DNA of 64,000 bases, taken from the NCBI GenBank assembly GCA_002384815.1, contig DGBN01000039.1:102756-166755 (forward strand). The letters are read 5' to 3'. Position 1 is the stretch's first letter, and every line of letters starts with the position of its first letter. The notes below the pieces were generated by a model that had not been told where the DNA came from, ran no database searches, and worked only from the letters and a program-made list of their open reading frames with translations. This DNA is from Oxalobacteraceae bacterium UBA4003. Its GTDB lineage: Bacteria > Pseudomonadota > Gammaproteobacteria > Burkholderiales > Burkholderiaceae_D. The translations under genes and the position numbers were made by a program. This document shows, in pieces, positions 52,941 through 62,907 of the stretch.

Positions 52941-54296
52941 TTCGGAAATGCGATGACAGGGAGATTGTTCAACGGCTTGAGTGATCGTAGCGCCGGCTTC
53001 GGCCGGCGTTTTCGGTTTTACACGTAAGACGCCGGTTCCTGGACCAGTAGGCGGTGCCCAGATATCCGTAAGCGCGGTGGCCAAGTGGGCACCCCCTTGT
53101 CGGATGATGTGCTCTAAAGCGTCCAATTCGATGCCGCCCAGCGCCGCACTGTCAGCCAATGATCGCTTTTTCACAAAAAATGCAGTTGCTGCGGCGAGTA
53201 GCGATTGACTATCTCTGACGGATAGATTCGGTAGTCCGATGGCTTCAAGGCTATTAAAGATAGCTCTTCTGCTACCAGAAAATTCGGGAAGAATCAGAGC
53301 GTATTGACCCTTGGCAGCAATATAAGCAGCGCGAAGTTCACCCGTATCGATCGGCGTGATTGCCTGACGCCGTCGAGGTATTACTGTTATTGACCGGGGT
53401 ACCGTCAATGCATTTAGCGCTTCGTCGGCTGATTCAAACAAGACACAGCACGCCAAAATGTAAGGCGTGACGGAAGATGCTGAGGTGGACAGGTAGAGCA
53501 CCCCGTCCATTTGATTTAATACAATGCCTGGCTTTTTATCGGCTAGAACAGGGAATATCGTCGATAGCCAATCGCGCGGAAAATTCGCCAATACCTGATC
53601 GCTCAACAAAGGTTTTGTAGATTTTGCGGAATGGGTGTGCCAACCCCGCTCGCTGGCACGGTCTCGCAGCACAATACGGGCTGTTTTCACATCAATTGGT
53701 TTATCGAGATCCAACAGTTCACGCGAGATTACGAGAAAACGTTGAATTCCAGAGTGGTGTTGATTCAACCTCGCCCATGCTTCGCCAACTTCATGACTAT
53801 TATCGACAAATCGTGATGGCGGTTCTAAGAAAACGTCGTTATTGTCGACATAGCGTAACGGCCTCAGATGCTTCGTACACAAGACCACTCCCGGCAACTG
53901 GTGGTCGCGCCGCCAATAGCTCATACCGTAGGTCGTAAGATCTGATTTAACACAGTCAACACAAAGATAGGCGCAGGGCCGCGCAAACCGCATGCCGGTC
54001 ATTCGTAACATTGATTGACCTTCGGGGCTACCATGAGCCAAATCAGGGAAGTATGAGGTGAATGATCTGCGCAGCGGAAGCGTTGTATGTCGACAAACAA
54101 ATTGTGTCATTTCCATATGTGCAGCCCGGCAGAGGAGTTCCAGGCAGCACACACCATGGCGAGAAGGAGGCGGGACGTTTGCCCATTGCGCCATTAGATT
54201 TACGATTTCTAATTCGGACCGTAAGCCGTTCATTCGCATTAGGCGACCCAAATAGGCGCGATCTAACTCGTCTGGTAAAGGCGAGAGCGCAATCAT
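52923..54296 (-). CDS. TniQ/TnsD-family target-selection protein 1
   Basis: The protein of 457 residues is a TniQ family member. The N-terminus has PLPDELDRAYLGRLMRMNGL, and the zinc motif is CVDCVKSD with CTKHLRPL after HQLPGVVL. Such proteins bind a target site and recruit TnsC. It is transcribed against tnsABC and its start overlaps an XRE gene by four bases, so the two are coupled. Its orientation and the tnsC tail next to it suggest that it came from a related transposon by recombination. Confidence 0.85.
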   Translation of the reverse strand: MIALSPLPDELDRAYLGRLMRMNGLRSELEIVNLMAQWANVPPPSRHGVCCLELLCRAAHMEMTQFVCRHTTLPLRRSFTSYFPDLAHGSPEGQSMLRMTGMRFARPCAYLCVDCVKSDLTTYGMSYWRRDHQLPGVVLCTKHLRPLRYVDNNDVFLEPPSRFVDNSHEVGEAWARLNQHHSGIQRFLVISRELLDLDKPIDVKTARIVLRDRASERGWHTHSAKSTKPLLSDQVLANFPRDWLSTIFPVLADKKPGIVLNQMDGVLYLSTSASSVTPYILACCVLFESADEALNALTVPRSITVIPRRRQAITPIDTGELRAAYIAAKGQYALILPEFSGSRRAIFNSLEAIGLPNLSVRDSQSLLAAATAFFVKKRSLADSAALGGIELDALEHIIRQGGAHLATALTDIWAPPTGPGTGVLRVKPKTPAEAGATITQAVEQSPCHRISELENST

Positions 54297-54664
54297 GACG
54301 ATTTGCCCCTTTTCGCGGCAGATAAAATTTTAATTTCAGGTGGGGCAAGAAGAGCCAAGGAACGGATTACAGCAGCAAGCGCTTTCGAATGAGCAGCCGT
54401 CCCATCCCACGTACCCGCTAATGCGCCGACCAATTCCTGATTGGAAAGAATTGCATCAACGTTTGTTCTATTATTTAAATTTTCTGCATAAATGCATAAT
54501 TCTTCAAACAATCGCGATTGACGAAGTCCGCGCCCATTTAAGATCCTGCTCACCTGGGATTGACTGGCGCCAATAACGGAAGCCACTTCAGATTGAGTGA
54601 GTCCAATAGATTTGTAGATATTTGCAGCGCGAAGTGCGCGTGCTTGTAGGTCGTTAATTTTCAC
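54293..54664 (-). CDS. XRE-type helix-turn-helix regulator coupled to tniQ
   Basis: This protein of 123 residues has an XRE helix-turn-helix at about residues 20-45 (GLTQSEVASVIGASQSQVSRILNG). The C-terminal half is helical and unrecognised. It overlaps the tniQ start, and a perfect 14-base palindrome lies just upstream of its start, so it probably represses its own operon and thereby target-site choice of the transposon. Confidence 0.8.
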   Translation of the reverse strand: MKINDLQARALRAANIYKSIGLTQSEVASVIGASQSQVSRILNGRGLRQSRLFEELCIYAENLNNRTNVDAILSNQELVGALAGTWDGTAAHSKALAAVIRSLALLAPPEIKILSAAKRGKSS

Positions 54665-54681
54665 AGATTAAGCATAACAAA

Positions 54682-54695
54682 ATGCATATATGCAT
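54682..54695. promoter_or_regulatory. 14-base palindrome, candidate operator of the XRE-tniQ operon
   Basis: ATGCATATATGCAT is a perfect palindrome that lies 18 bases before the XRE start codon. The words TGCATGCA (adjacent) and TGCATAAATGCA (at about 54488, inside the gene) are similar. Confidence 0.55.
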
Positions 54696-54730
54696 GCAAC
54701 AGATTGCTTCGCAGCGACGGCTATTGCGAT

Positions 54731-56521
54731 TTAAAGCGGCAAGTCCGTTTGCATTTTGGTCGGAGCGCGGCGTTGTAGTGCGATATCAATGGCGCGTGCC
54801 GTAAGTGGTAAGCGATCAAGAGCCGACAATTTCGCTTTTAGTTCGGGGATCGCTTGATAGAGGTGCCAGAGCATTAATTTTTGCTTTCCCAACGTTGATC
54901 GTAATGTCAACGTCACCTGTTCGACTTCGTCGCTCAAGTGTAAATCTCTGTTGTCCCATAGCGCATTGCGATTACGCTGAGGTGCGATTCGAGGTGGAGT
55001 GTGCTCTGATAGCCATGCACGGTCATTCCGGTATAGCCATGCATAAGCGGCCGGATTTAGTCCGCGTAAGAGTTTGACACCTAAGTTCGCGTACTCGGTC
55101 GTCAATGCTGCCCAGGATTCACGAGCATCATTCTGCGCGGCCTGGTGCCTTGCTCGTTGCCATTGTTCGTGCAGGCCAATCTCGGTGCGGAGTACCTGCG
55201 TGACAGTGACAACGGATATTTGGAAATCCTTGGCGGCATTTAGTTTATCCATACCCTGCCGAAGTTGTGCCACCAAGGCTTGGCGGCGCTCGTACTTTAG
55301 CTTCTTCGGCCGACGCGCAACAGCAACGCCCATTTGTGCCGCCCACACCATTGCGGTAGCGGTATCGATACCGATTTCTACCGCTGCAGCCCGTACGGAT
55401 TTACCGTCGTCCTGAATTATCTTCACCAGTTCAAGTTTTCTGCTGTCTTGAACTATCGCTGGATGCGGTGTGTGGTTCAGAGTAGAAGGCGCAAAAAGGT
55501 TGGTCGTTGGAAATGAGGATAAGGTTTGTGCATACTGTTTTTGAAAATTTTCGCTGTCACCGAGCAGCCAATCGATCAGCACTATGTGACGAAGCGGGTG
55601 CGTTCCAGTGCGTGGTGCACGAAGATAACGTGATAGTTGGGAATATGCTTCGTCGTTGGTCGCCGGTAGGGCCGAAAATTCCGGCAGTAATCGTAGCGTT
55701 TGAACATGATTGACGAACTCGGCGGCAATTTCCGCTAGCCGAAATCCTCCATGAGCCGTTAACAAATTTCGCCGATCGAGTTCTGCGTGATACAACCGAT
55801 GCAGTTGCGTCAGATTGATTCGATAAGGTGACTGGCAGCGTACAAGGCTCACCGTTAGATTCGATATGCGAGAAAAGATACCAAAGGATGTGCGGTCAAT
55901 TTCGTGGAGCGCTGATGGCCAAAGGCGAAAGTTAGCTTTGTCCGGGAGATGCCAAAGAAATCTCTCGACTCCGCTAGCTTTGATGTCAGATTCCTGTAGT
56001 GCTATGCCGTGCGTCGGGCATACCCACACCCCGGGGTATTGGTGCTGCAAATGCCAATAGGCCCAGCCCCTTGTTTCCAAGTCACTTGCCATACAAACAG
56101 TGCATGCTTTAAGTGGATGGTGTGCACGAAATCGACTTGTCAATAAGCCAAGCCGGAATTTGAGGTTCGCGACCGTCGGACTACGAAGGGTCGCGACAAC
56201 ATTGTCTTCTTCGCTGGCATCCATGAATTTTCGATAATAATTGAGCAAGGTGTGCTCAGTGCATATTTCGATGGCGGTACCGTGGCATTGATCGGTACGT
56301 TTTACAAATTCATCAATACAACTTGGAAAGTCATGTTGGCTGCCGCCAAGAGGTCGACCAAAAAGCAGGACATTCGTGTGTTTCGCCAGGCGATGGCCCC
56401 AAAAGCGGTGATGGCGGCTGACGAGGCTGAATAGTATTTCGTCAGGGAGCCAGGATAGCAGTGCAACGCCGTCAAATAGATCTTGCGTGGTGTTCAGATG
56501 ATTGGATTCGCGTTCAAGCAT
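54731..56521 (-). CDS. TnsD-like TniQ-family target-selection protein 2
   Basis: This protein of 596 residues is a long TniQ/TnsD-type protein. The N-terminal TniQ part has LLSWLPDEILFSLVSRHHRFWGH, a zinc motif CTVCMASD...HQYPGVWVCPTHGIAL, and the loop GTHPLRHIVLIDWLLGD that is typical for TnsD. The C-terminal 250 residues hold several helix-turn-helix-like units (VRAAAVEIGIDTATAMVWAAQMGV), expected to read a fixed attachment site. The ATG at 56521 is chosen; 56536 is an alternative. A Tn7-like element with two such proteins can have two target pathways. Confidence 0.85.
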   Translation of the reverse strand: MLERESNHLNTTQDLFDGVALLSWLPDEILFSLVSRHHRFWGHRLAKHTNVLLFGRPLGGSQHDFPSCIDEFVKRTDQCHGTAIEICTEHTLLNYYRKFMDASEEDNVVATLRSPTVANLKFRLGLLTSRFRAHHPLKACTVCMASDLETRGWAYWHLQHQYPGVWVCPTHGIALQESDIKASGVERFLWHLPDKANFRLWPSALHEIDRTSFGIFSRISNLTVSLVRCQSPYRINLTQLHRLYHAELDRRNLLTAHGGFRLAEIAAEFVNHVQTLRLLPEFSALPATNDEAYSQLSRYLRAPRTGTHPLRHIVLIDWLLGDSENFQKQYAQTLSSFPTTNLFAPSTLNHTPHPAIVQDSRKLELVKIIQDDGKSVRAAAVEIGIDTATAMVWAAQMGVAVARRPKKLKYERRQALVAQLRQGMDKLNAAKDFQISVVTVTQVLRTEIGLHEQWQRARHQAAQNDARESWAALTTEYANLGVKLLRGLNPAAYAWLYRNDRAWLSEHTPPRIAPQRNRNALWDNRDLHLSDEVEQVTLTLRSTLGKQKLMLWHLYQAIPELKAKLSALDRLPLTARAIDIALQRRAPTKMQTDLPL

Positions 56522-56870
56522 TTTTGAATATACCAACCTTGTTAACTGCCGGTGTCGAAAGACGACGTCGTCAAAATCCGTAAAGGATTTTTGCTAATTT
56601 CGGTGATCGCACGTGCGTCGTATTTTCAATAAATGGACGTTGGACGAATTCGTGAGCGTTTTGACAGTACCGCATTGCGACTATAGCTTAAAGAAAAGTA
56701 CCACTGACATGAACAAGCGACAAATGGGCTTCCCCCAGAACCACGGACACGTTCTAAGGGGGGCGATAGAAAACGAAAATTATGCGCAATGAAATGTTAT
56801 TCTCTAGCGTCAAAAGCAAGCTTAATTGCTGCAATCGAAATACGACCAACCTAGAATAATCAATCATCGC
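56522..56870. other. gene-less stretch between tnsD-like gene and hsdM
   Basis: It contains the 12-base palindrome GACGACGTCGTC at 56561-56572 upstream of the tnsD-like gene, and perhaps the far end of the transposon. Three sequences at 56618, 56654 and 56682 faintly resemble the inverted form of the 46.7-kb repeats, but the match is not convincing. The hsdM promoter should lie near its right side. Confidence 0.45.
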
Positions 56871-58595
56871 ATGCCCCCAAAGCTCACCCTGCAACAGCTC
56901 GAATCCTACCTATGGACCGCCGCCGACATCTTGCGCGGCAATATGGATGCCTCTGAGTTCAAGGACTACATCTTTGGCATGATGTTCCTGAAGCGCCTGT
57001 CAGACAGCTTTGACGAAGAGCAGGAAAAGGTCATAGCCCACTACGTCGGCATTGGTAAGTCGAAGGCGCAGGCTGAGAAGCTGGCGCAGGATGAGGATGA
57101 GTACGATCAGACTTTTTTCGTTCCGGAACGGGCGCGCTGGAACACACTCAAGGATCTCAAGCACGACATCGGCGCCGAGCTGAACAAAGCCACCGAAGCG
57201 ATAGAAGAACACAACACCAGTCTGGAGGGTGTGCTGGTGTCGATCGACTTCAATATCAAGAACAAGCTGTCCGACAAGAAGCTCGGCGATCTACTCTCGC
57301 ACTTCAGCAAGCACCGGCTGCGCAACGTCGATTTTGAATCTACCGATCTGCTCGGCACTGCTTACGAATACCTGATCAAGATGTTTGCTGACTCGGCCGG
57401 CAAAAAAGGTGGGGAATTCTATACGCCGAGTGAAGTCGTGCAATTGTTGGTCGCCTTGCTCAAACCCCACGCCGGCATGCGCATATACGACCCTACAGTG
57501 GGCTCAGGCGGCATGCTGGTCCAGACCCGCAATTACCTGGTCAGTCACGGCGAGAACGCCGCCAACCTGTCGCTGTATGGCCAGGAAATGAACTTGAACA
57601 CCTGGGCCATCTGCAAGATGAACATGTTCCTTCATGGGGTGTTCAACGCCGACATCCGCAAGGGCGATACCTTGCGCGAGCCGCAGCACGTTGAACATGG
57701 CGAGTTGATGCACTTTGACCGCGTGATCGCCAATCCGCCTTTCAGCCTGGCAGCGTGGGGCAAAGAAGAAGCCGACAACGACGGTTTTGGTCGCTTCCCA
57801 TACGGCACGCCACCCAAGGATTCTGGCGACCTGGCTTTCGTGCAGCACATGATTGCATCGCTGAATGCCAAGGGCATGATGGGCGTGGTCATGCCGCATG
57901 GCGTGTTGTTTCGCGGGTCCAGCGAAAAGGAAATCCGCAAAGGCATCTTGAACGATGACTTGCTGGAGGCCGTGATCGGCTTGCCAGCCGCACTGTTCTA
58001 CGGCACCGGCATCCCCGCCAGCCTGCTCATCATCAACAAGAACAAGCAGCAAGAACGCAAAGGCAAAGTCCTGTTCATCAATGGCGAGCTGGATTATGCA
58101 GAGGGCAAGAACCAGAACAGCCTGCGCGCCGAGGACATCGCCAGGATCGTCAACACCTTCGAGCAATACGCTGACATTAAGCGCTATGCCAAGGTAGTCA
58201 CGCTGGCCGAGATTGCCGAGAACGACTACAACCTCAATATTCGCCGCTACGCCGACACCTCGCCGCCGCCGGAGATTTTCGATGTGCGCGCCTTGCTGCA
58301 CGGCGGCGTGCCGGTGCGTGAAGTGCATGACGACTACATACAGGAAGAGATGCTGCAAGGCTTCGACGTAACATCCGTGTTCGTCAAGCGCGATGCCGAC
58401 TATTACGACTTCAAGTCTGAGATCAGCAGCAAGGAAATGCTTCGCACGCATCTGCAAAGCGACAACCAGGCATTGATCGCGCAGTTTGAGCGCTGGTGGG
58501 ACAAGTACCGTGTGTCCTTGCATGAGCTGGATGCGCAAGTCGTGCAGGCGGAAGCGGTGATGAAAGGGTATTTGGCGGAGTTGGGGTATGAGTAA
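56871..58595 (+). CDS. hsdM: type I restriction-modification system methyltransferase HsdM
   Basis: This DNA adenine methyltransferase subunit has 574 residues. The N-terminal helical domain has LESYLWTAADILRGNMDASEFKDYIFGMMFLKRLSD. The SAM site is YDPTVGSGGML and the catalytic motif is NPPF in RVIANPPFSLAAW; GEFYTPSEVVQLLV precedes it. It methylates the host recognition site together with HsdS. The ATG at 56871 fits the family start. It overlaps hsdS by eight bases. Confidence 0.95.
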   Translation: MPPKLTLQQLESYLWTAADILRGNMDASEFKDYIFGMMFLKRLSDSFDEEQEKVIAHYVGIGKSKAQAEKLAQDEDEYDQTFFVPERARWNTLKDLKHDIGAELNKATEAIEEHNTSLEGVLVSIDFNIKNKLSDKKLGDLLSHFSKHRLRNVDFESTDLLGTAYEYLIKMFADSAGKKGGEFYTPSEVVQLLVALLKPHAGMRIYDPTVGSGGMLVQTRNYLVSHGENAANLSLYGQEMNLNTWAICKMNMFLHGVFNADIRKGDTLREPQHVEHGELMHFDRVIANPPFSLAAWGKEEADNDGFGRFPYGTPPKDSGDLAFVQHMIASLNAKGMMGVVMPHGVLFRGSSEKEIRKGILNDDLLEAVIGLPAALFYGTGIPASLLIINKNKQQERKGKVLFINGELDYAEGKNQNSLRAEDIARIVNTFEQYADIKRYAKVVTLAEIAENDYNLNIRRYADTSPPPEIFDVRALLHGGVPVREVHDDYIQEEMLQGFDVTSVFVKRDADYYDFKSEISSKEMLRTHLQSDNQALIAQFERWWDKYRVSLHELDAQVVQAEAVMKGYLAELGYE

Positions 58596-59808
58596 CTTTC
58601 TCCCTAACGGTTGGTCCCTAGAGCTACTTGGTGATGTCACACAAGAAATTGGAGATGGTGGAACTCCTTCGACGTCAAAGCCTGAGTATTTTGGTGGGAG
58701 CATACCGTGGGTCGTGATTGACGATATAACTAGAAAAATATTCAAAACGCGTCAGACAATTACAGAACTCGGATTGGCAAAGTCTTCAGCCAAAATATGG
58801 AAGCCTGGAACACTTATCCTGTCTACCGGTGCGACTATCGGAGAAGTAGGGATTGCGCAAGTACCTCTAACAACAAAACAGGGTATTAATGGAATAGTTT
58901 GCAAAGCTAATTTGTCGGTGGAGTATTTGTATCAGTTTTTTTTAAATTCTCGGTCGTTACTGAATTCGCTTGCCCAAGGCAGCACAATCAAAGAGGTTCG
59001 CGCGCCTACTTTGAAGAAAATACCAATTCAAATTCCGCCGCGCGCTGAACAACAAAAAATCGCCGCCATTCTTACCGCCGTTGACGACGTGATCGAATCC
59101 ACCAAGGCGCAAATCAACAAGCTGAAAGACTTGAAGGCCGGCATGATGCAGGAGCTGTTGACCAAGGGGCTAGGTCACACGGAATTCAAGGATAGTCCGA
59201 TTGGGCGGATGCCAAAATCGTGGGAATTTAAAGCGATTGAAGACATTTGTAAGATGACTTCAGGCGGAACCCCGGATAGAACGATTGCAGCATATTGGAA
59301 TGGGAAAATTCCTTGGGTAAAGACAGGTGAAATAAATTACACGACTATTTTTTCTTCTGAAGAGTACATAACAGAAGCAGGACTCAAAAACTCTTCGACA
59401 AAGCTTATACCAGCTGGCTCTGTGCTTATGGCGATGTATGGGCAGGGGATTACCAGAGGAAAAGTGGCAATATTGGGAATCGATGCTTGTTTGAATCAAG
59501 CGTGTCTCGCAATGTTGCCAAGTTCTCAAATAGATAAATATTTTCTGTTTTATTTTTTCACCAAGGAATATGAAAATCTTCGCTTGCTTGTCCAAGAAGG
59601 TACACAAAAAAACTTGAATGCCACGATAGTGAAAGAGGTTTTAGTTCCTTTACCTCCCCTGGAAGAACAAATTCAAATACGGATGAGGCTTCAGGCGATT
59701 GACGACAATATCAACTTGAAGAAAAAGCGCATGCAAATCGCAACTGATTTGAAGAAATCATTAATGCAAGACCTCCTAACCGGCAAAGTCCGCGTACAAG
59801 TTGACTAA
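58588..59808 (+). CDS. hsdS: type I restriction-modification specificity subunit HsdS
   Basis: This protein of 406 residues has two target recognition domains: residues about 1-150 (LPNGWSLELLGDVTQEIGDGGTP) and about 205-360 (GRMPKSWEFKAIEDICKMTSGGTP). Each is followed by a conserved helical spacer (RAEQQKIAAILTAVDDVIE and PLEEQIQIRMRLQAIDDNI). The recognition domains are AT-richer than the hsdM and hsdR genes around them, a usual sign of exchange of specificity parts. Confidence 0.93.
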   Translation: MSNFLPNGWSLELLGDVTQEIGDGGTPSTSKPEYFGGSIPWVVIDDITRKIFKTRQTITELGLAKSSAKIWKPGTLILSTGATIGEVGIAQVPLTTKQGINGIVCKANLSVEYLYQFFLNSRSLLNSLAQGSTIKEVRAPTLKKIPIQIPPRAEQQKIAAILTAVDDVIESTKAQINKLKDLKAGMMQELLTKGLGHTEFKDSPIGRMPKSWEFKAIEDICKMTSGGTPDRTIAAYWNGKIPWVKTGEINYTTIFSSEEYITEAGLKNSSTKLIPAGSVLMAMYGQGITRGKVAILGIDACLNQACLAMLPSSQIDKYFLFYFFTKEYENLRLLVQEGTQKNLNATIVKEVLVPLPPLEEQIQIRMRLQAIDDNINLKKKRMQIATDLKKSLMQDLLTGKVRVQVD

Positions 59809-59811
59809 GCT

Positions 59812-62800
59812 ATGACCAACGACGAATACGACAAAGTCGAACTGCCCGCGCTGCAGCAATTGCAACAGCTAGGCTGGACCTATCTGCATGGCGCGCAGTT
59901 CGCACCGTCGCCTACTGGCGAGCGCACGTACTTCCGTGAAGTTGTACTGGAAAAGCGTCTCGCTGCCGCTATTCAACGCATCAATCCGTGGATCAGCGAA
60001 GAGAACCTGCGCAAGGTGGTGCGCGAGATCACGCATCCGGTCACGGCGACCCTGATGGAAGCCAACCAGAACCTTTGGCAGAACATCGTGCATTACCAAT
60101 CGGTCGAACAGGATCTGGGGAAGGGACGCAAGGGGCAGACGGTTCGCATCATTGATTTCGACAATATCGCTAACAATGAATTCCTTTGCGTCAACCAGTT
60201 CAAGATTGAAGGACTCAACGAGTCTGTCATTCCTGACATCGTGTGCTTCGTTAATGGCTTGCCGTTGGCGGTGATCGAGGCAAAGTCGCCTTACGTCACC
60301 AACCCGATGGAAAACGGTATCAATCAATTGCGTCGGTATGCCAACCGGCGCGCTCCGCATGAAGACGAAGGCGTTGAGCGGCTGTTTTGGTACAACCAGT
60401 TGATGGTCTGCACCCATCGCGATCAGGCGCGCGTCGGCACCATCAGTTCAAAGGTAGAGCATTACCTAGAGTGGAAAGATGCTTACCCATTGACTGAGGT
60501 GCAAGTTGCGGCCACGGCTAATGTTGCTACATTGCAGACGACAATGGGCGCAGGCATTCATCAGAACCAGCTCGGCGTGGCTGAACAGGCGGTGCCATAT
60601 GAAGCCATTCTGAATAATCCGGTGGTAGCTAATTCGCAGCAAATCCTACTGGCGGGCTTGTTCAGTCACGCCAACTTCCTGGATGTGATCCAGAACTTCA
60701 CCTTGTACGAGCCAGTCGATGGCCGTGTGATCAAGAAAATTGCGCGCTACCAGCAGTTTCGCGCGGTGCATAAAACCATACATAGGCTCAAGACTGGTGC
60801 CACCAAGAAGGACAAGGGCGGCATCATTTGGCATACGCAGGGGTCGGGCAAGTCGTTGACGATGGTGATGCTGGCCATCAAGATGCGGCGCGATCCGGCA
60901 TTGCGTGACTACAAGCTGGTATTTGTCACTGACCGTACCCAGCTGGATACCCAACTGACGGCACAGTTTGAGCGGGCGCAGGGCGAAACCGTCTATCACG
61001 CCAGGTCAGTTGCGCACTTGACGGAATTGTTGGCCAGGGATAGTGCCGATCTGGTGACGGCGATGGTGCAGAAGTTTCAGGAGTCTGAGGAAGACAAGGG
61101 CTTGCTCACTGCATTCCCTGAGCTGAACACGTCCGAGAAGATCATCGTGCTGGCTGATGAGGCACACCGCACACAATATGGCACGCTGGGCGTGGCTATC
61201 AATGCCGGCTTGCCGAATGCACCCAAGATCGCCTTTACCGGCACACCGCTGATTGCGTCGCAAAAGACCAGCCATGAATTCGGCACCTACATCGATACCT
61301 ATACGATAGAAGAAGCCGTGGCCGATGGTGCAACCTGCCAGATACTGTATGAGGGGCGGGAAGCGAAGACCAAGGTCACTGGCGACTCGCTGGACAAGCT
61401 GTTTGATGAGTATTTTGCCGATCGCAGTGCGGAAGACAAGGCTGCGATCAAGAAGAAATACGGCACAGAACAAGCCGTGCTGGAAGCGCCACAGCGCATC
61501 CGCTGGGTCTGCATCGATTTGCTCAAGCATTACCGTGAGCATATTCAGCCTAACGGCTTCAAGGCGATGATCGTCACGTCTTCGCGTCGTGCCGCCGTGT
61601 TGTACCAACAGGCCATCGCTGAACTGGAGGGGCCGGAGACGGCTGTCATCATTTCAGGCAAGCATAACGACGAAGCTTTCTTTGCCCCCTATACCGATAG
61701 CGTGGTGCAGAAGCAGCAGATCGATAATTTCAAAAAGCCGCTTGCTGAGCAGCCCTTGTCGATCATCGTCGTCAAGGACATGCTGCTGACCGGCTTCGAT
61801 GCACCGGTTTGCCAGGTGATGTACCTGGATCGCAAGCTGAAGGAGCATTCATTGCTGCAGGCGATCGCGCGGGTCAATCGGACCGCTTCAGGCAAGGCAA
61901 GGGGCTACATCGTCGATTATTTCGGCTTGAGCGATTATCTGACGGAAGCCTTGGACATGTTCTCGCAGGAGGATGTGGCCGGCGCGTTGCAAGACTTGAA
62001 GGATGAGATCCCGAAGCTGAAAGCAATGCACACCCGCGTGATGGGGCACTTCAAGGGTATCGATATCGATAATCTGGACGCCTGCATCCTGGCGCTGAAG
62101 GATGAAGACAAGCGCCAGCACTTCGAGATCGATTTCAAGAAGTTTGCCAAGCAGATGGATATCATCATGCCGGATGCGAGCGCCAAACCGTTCCTGCCGG
62201 ATCTGAAAGCGCTGGGTAAGATCAACTTCGGCGCGCGCAATTTGTACCGCGATGCGCAACTCGATCTGGCCGGCGTGGGTGAGAAGGTGCGTGCGCTGAT
62301 CGAAGAGCATATCCGCGCCACCGGCGTCGATCCAAAAATTGCGCCTATCGATTTGCTGGCCGCCGATTACAAGAAAAAACTGCAGGAACACAAATCGGAC
62401 GAGTCCAAGGCATCAGAAATCGAGAATGCGATCAAGCATCACATCGACATCAATCTGGCCGAAGACGAGGAATACTACAAATCGCTGAGCGCCAAGCTTG
62501 ACGAGATTTTGCGCAAGAAGGCCGAGCATTGGGATGAGCTAGTGCAGCTGCTATTGAATTTCCGCGACACCATCCAGTCCGACCGCAAGCAGGCAGCCGA
62601 CAATCTGGGGTTGAACGATACCGAGTTCGCTTTCCATAACATCCTGAATGCAGAAGTGACGCGTATTACAGGTAACGAGTCGCTGGGCGAGGCGACGCAC
62701 GATGAAATCATCCGAGTTACCAAGGCCTTGGTGGACATGATGGATGAGGCGACCAATATCGTTGATTTCTTCAAGAAGCCGAATGAGGTCAAACTCGTCA

Positions 62801-62907
62801 AGAAGAATATTAAGCGGGCGATCGTTGCTTCCAGCTTCAACGATGAAGCTCTGTACGAAGTATTGCAGGACCGCTTCATGGAGCTGGCCAAGGTCAAGTT
62901 CAAATGA
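59812..62907 (+). CDS. hsdR: type I restriction-modification endonuclease/translocase HsdR
   Basis: The protein of 1031 residues is the motor and nuclease subunit. The nuclease motif lies near residue 145-165 (PDIVCFVNGLPLAVIEAKSP, with the D...E-x-K residues). The helicase part has Walker A TQGSGKSLTM, the DEAH-type motif LADEAHRTQYG, FTGTPL, and motif VI QAIARVNRT. The C-terminal region is helical. It starts three bases after hsdS and overlaps the next gene by four bases. Confidence 0.95.
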   Translation: MTNDEYDKVELPALQQLQQLGWTYLHGAQFAPSPTGERTYFREVVLEKRLAAAIQRINPWISEENLRKVVREITHPVTATLMEANQNLWQNIVHYQSVEQDLGKGRKGQTVRIIDFDNIANNEFLCVNQFKIEGLNESVIPDIVCFVNGLPLAVIEAKSPYVTNPMENGINQLRRYANRRAPHEDEGVERLFWYNQLMVCTHRDQARVGTISSKVEHYLEWKDAYPLTEVQVAATANVATLQTTMGAGIHQNQLGVAEQAVPYEAILNNPVVANSQQILLAGLFSHANFLDVIQNFTLYEPVDGRVIKKIARYQQFRAVHKTIHRLKTGATKKDKGGIIWHTQGSGKSLTMVMLAIKMRRDPALRDYKLVFVTDRTQLDTQLTAQFERAQGETVYHARSVAHLTELLARDSADLVTAMVQKFQESEEDKGLLTAFPELNTSEKIIVLADEAHRTQYGTLGVAINAGLPNAPKIAFTGTPLIASQKTSHEFGTYIDTYTIEEAVADGATCQILYEGREAKTKVTGDSLDKLFDEYFADRSAEDKAAIKKKYGTEQAVLEAPQRIRWVCIDLLKHYREHIQPNGFKAMIVTSSRRAAVLYQQAIAELEGPETAVIISGKHNDEAFFAPYTDSVVQKQQIDNFKKPLAEQPLSIIVVKDMLLTGFDAPVCQVMYLDRKLKEHSLLQAIARVNRTASGKARGYIVDYFGLSDYLTEALDMFSQEDVAGALQDLKDEIPKLKAMHTRVMGHFKGIDIDNLDACILALKDEDKRQHFEIDFKKFAKQMDIIMPDASAKPFLPDLKALGKINFGARNLYRDAQLDLAGVGEKVRALIEEHIRATGVDPKIAPIDLLAADYKKKLQEHKSDESKASEIENAIKHHIDINLAEDEEYYKSLSAKLDEILRKKAEHWDELVQLLLNFRDTIQSDRKQAADNLGLNDTEFAFHNILNAEVTRITGNESLGEATHDEIIRVTKALVDMMDEATNIVDFFKKPNEVKLVKKNIKRAIVASSFNDEALYEVLQDRFMELAKVKFK

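Noticed and set aside
56618..56702. Possible inverted TnsB-type sites marking the other transposon end, with a terminal CTGACA
   Set aside because: Base-by-base match to the 46.7-kb repeats is only about 8 to 11 of 21 and no target duplication was found, so it was not listed as an end.
57504..58745. Long open frame of 413 codons antisense to hsdM
   Set aside because: It lies wholly opposite the conserved methyltransferase gene and shows no family features.
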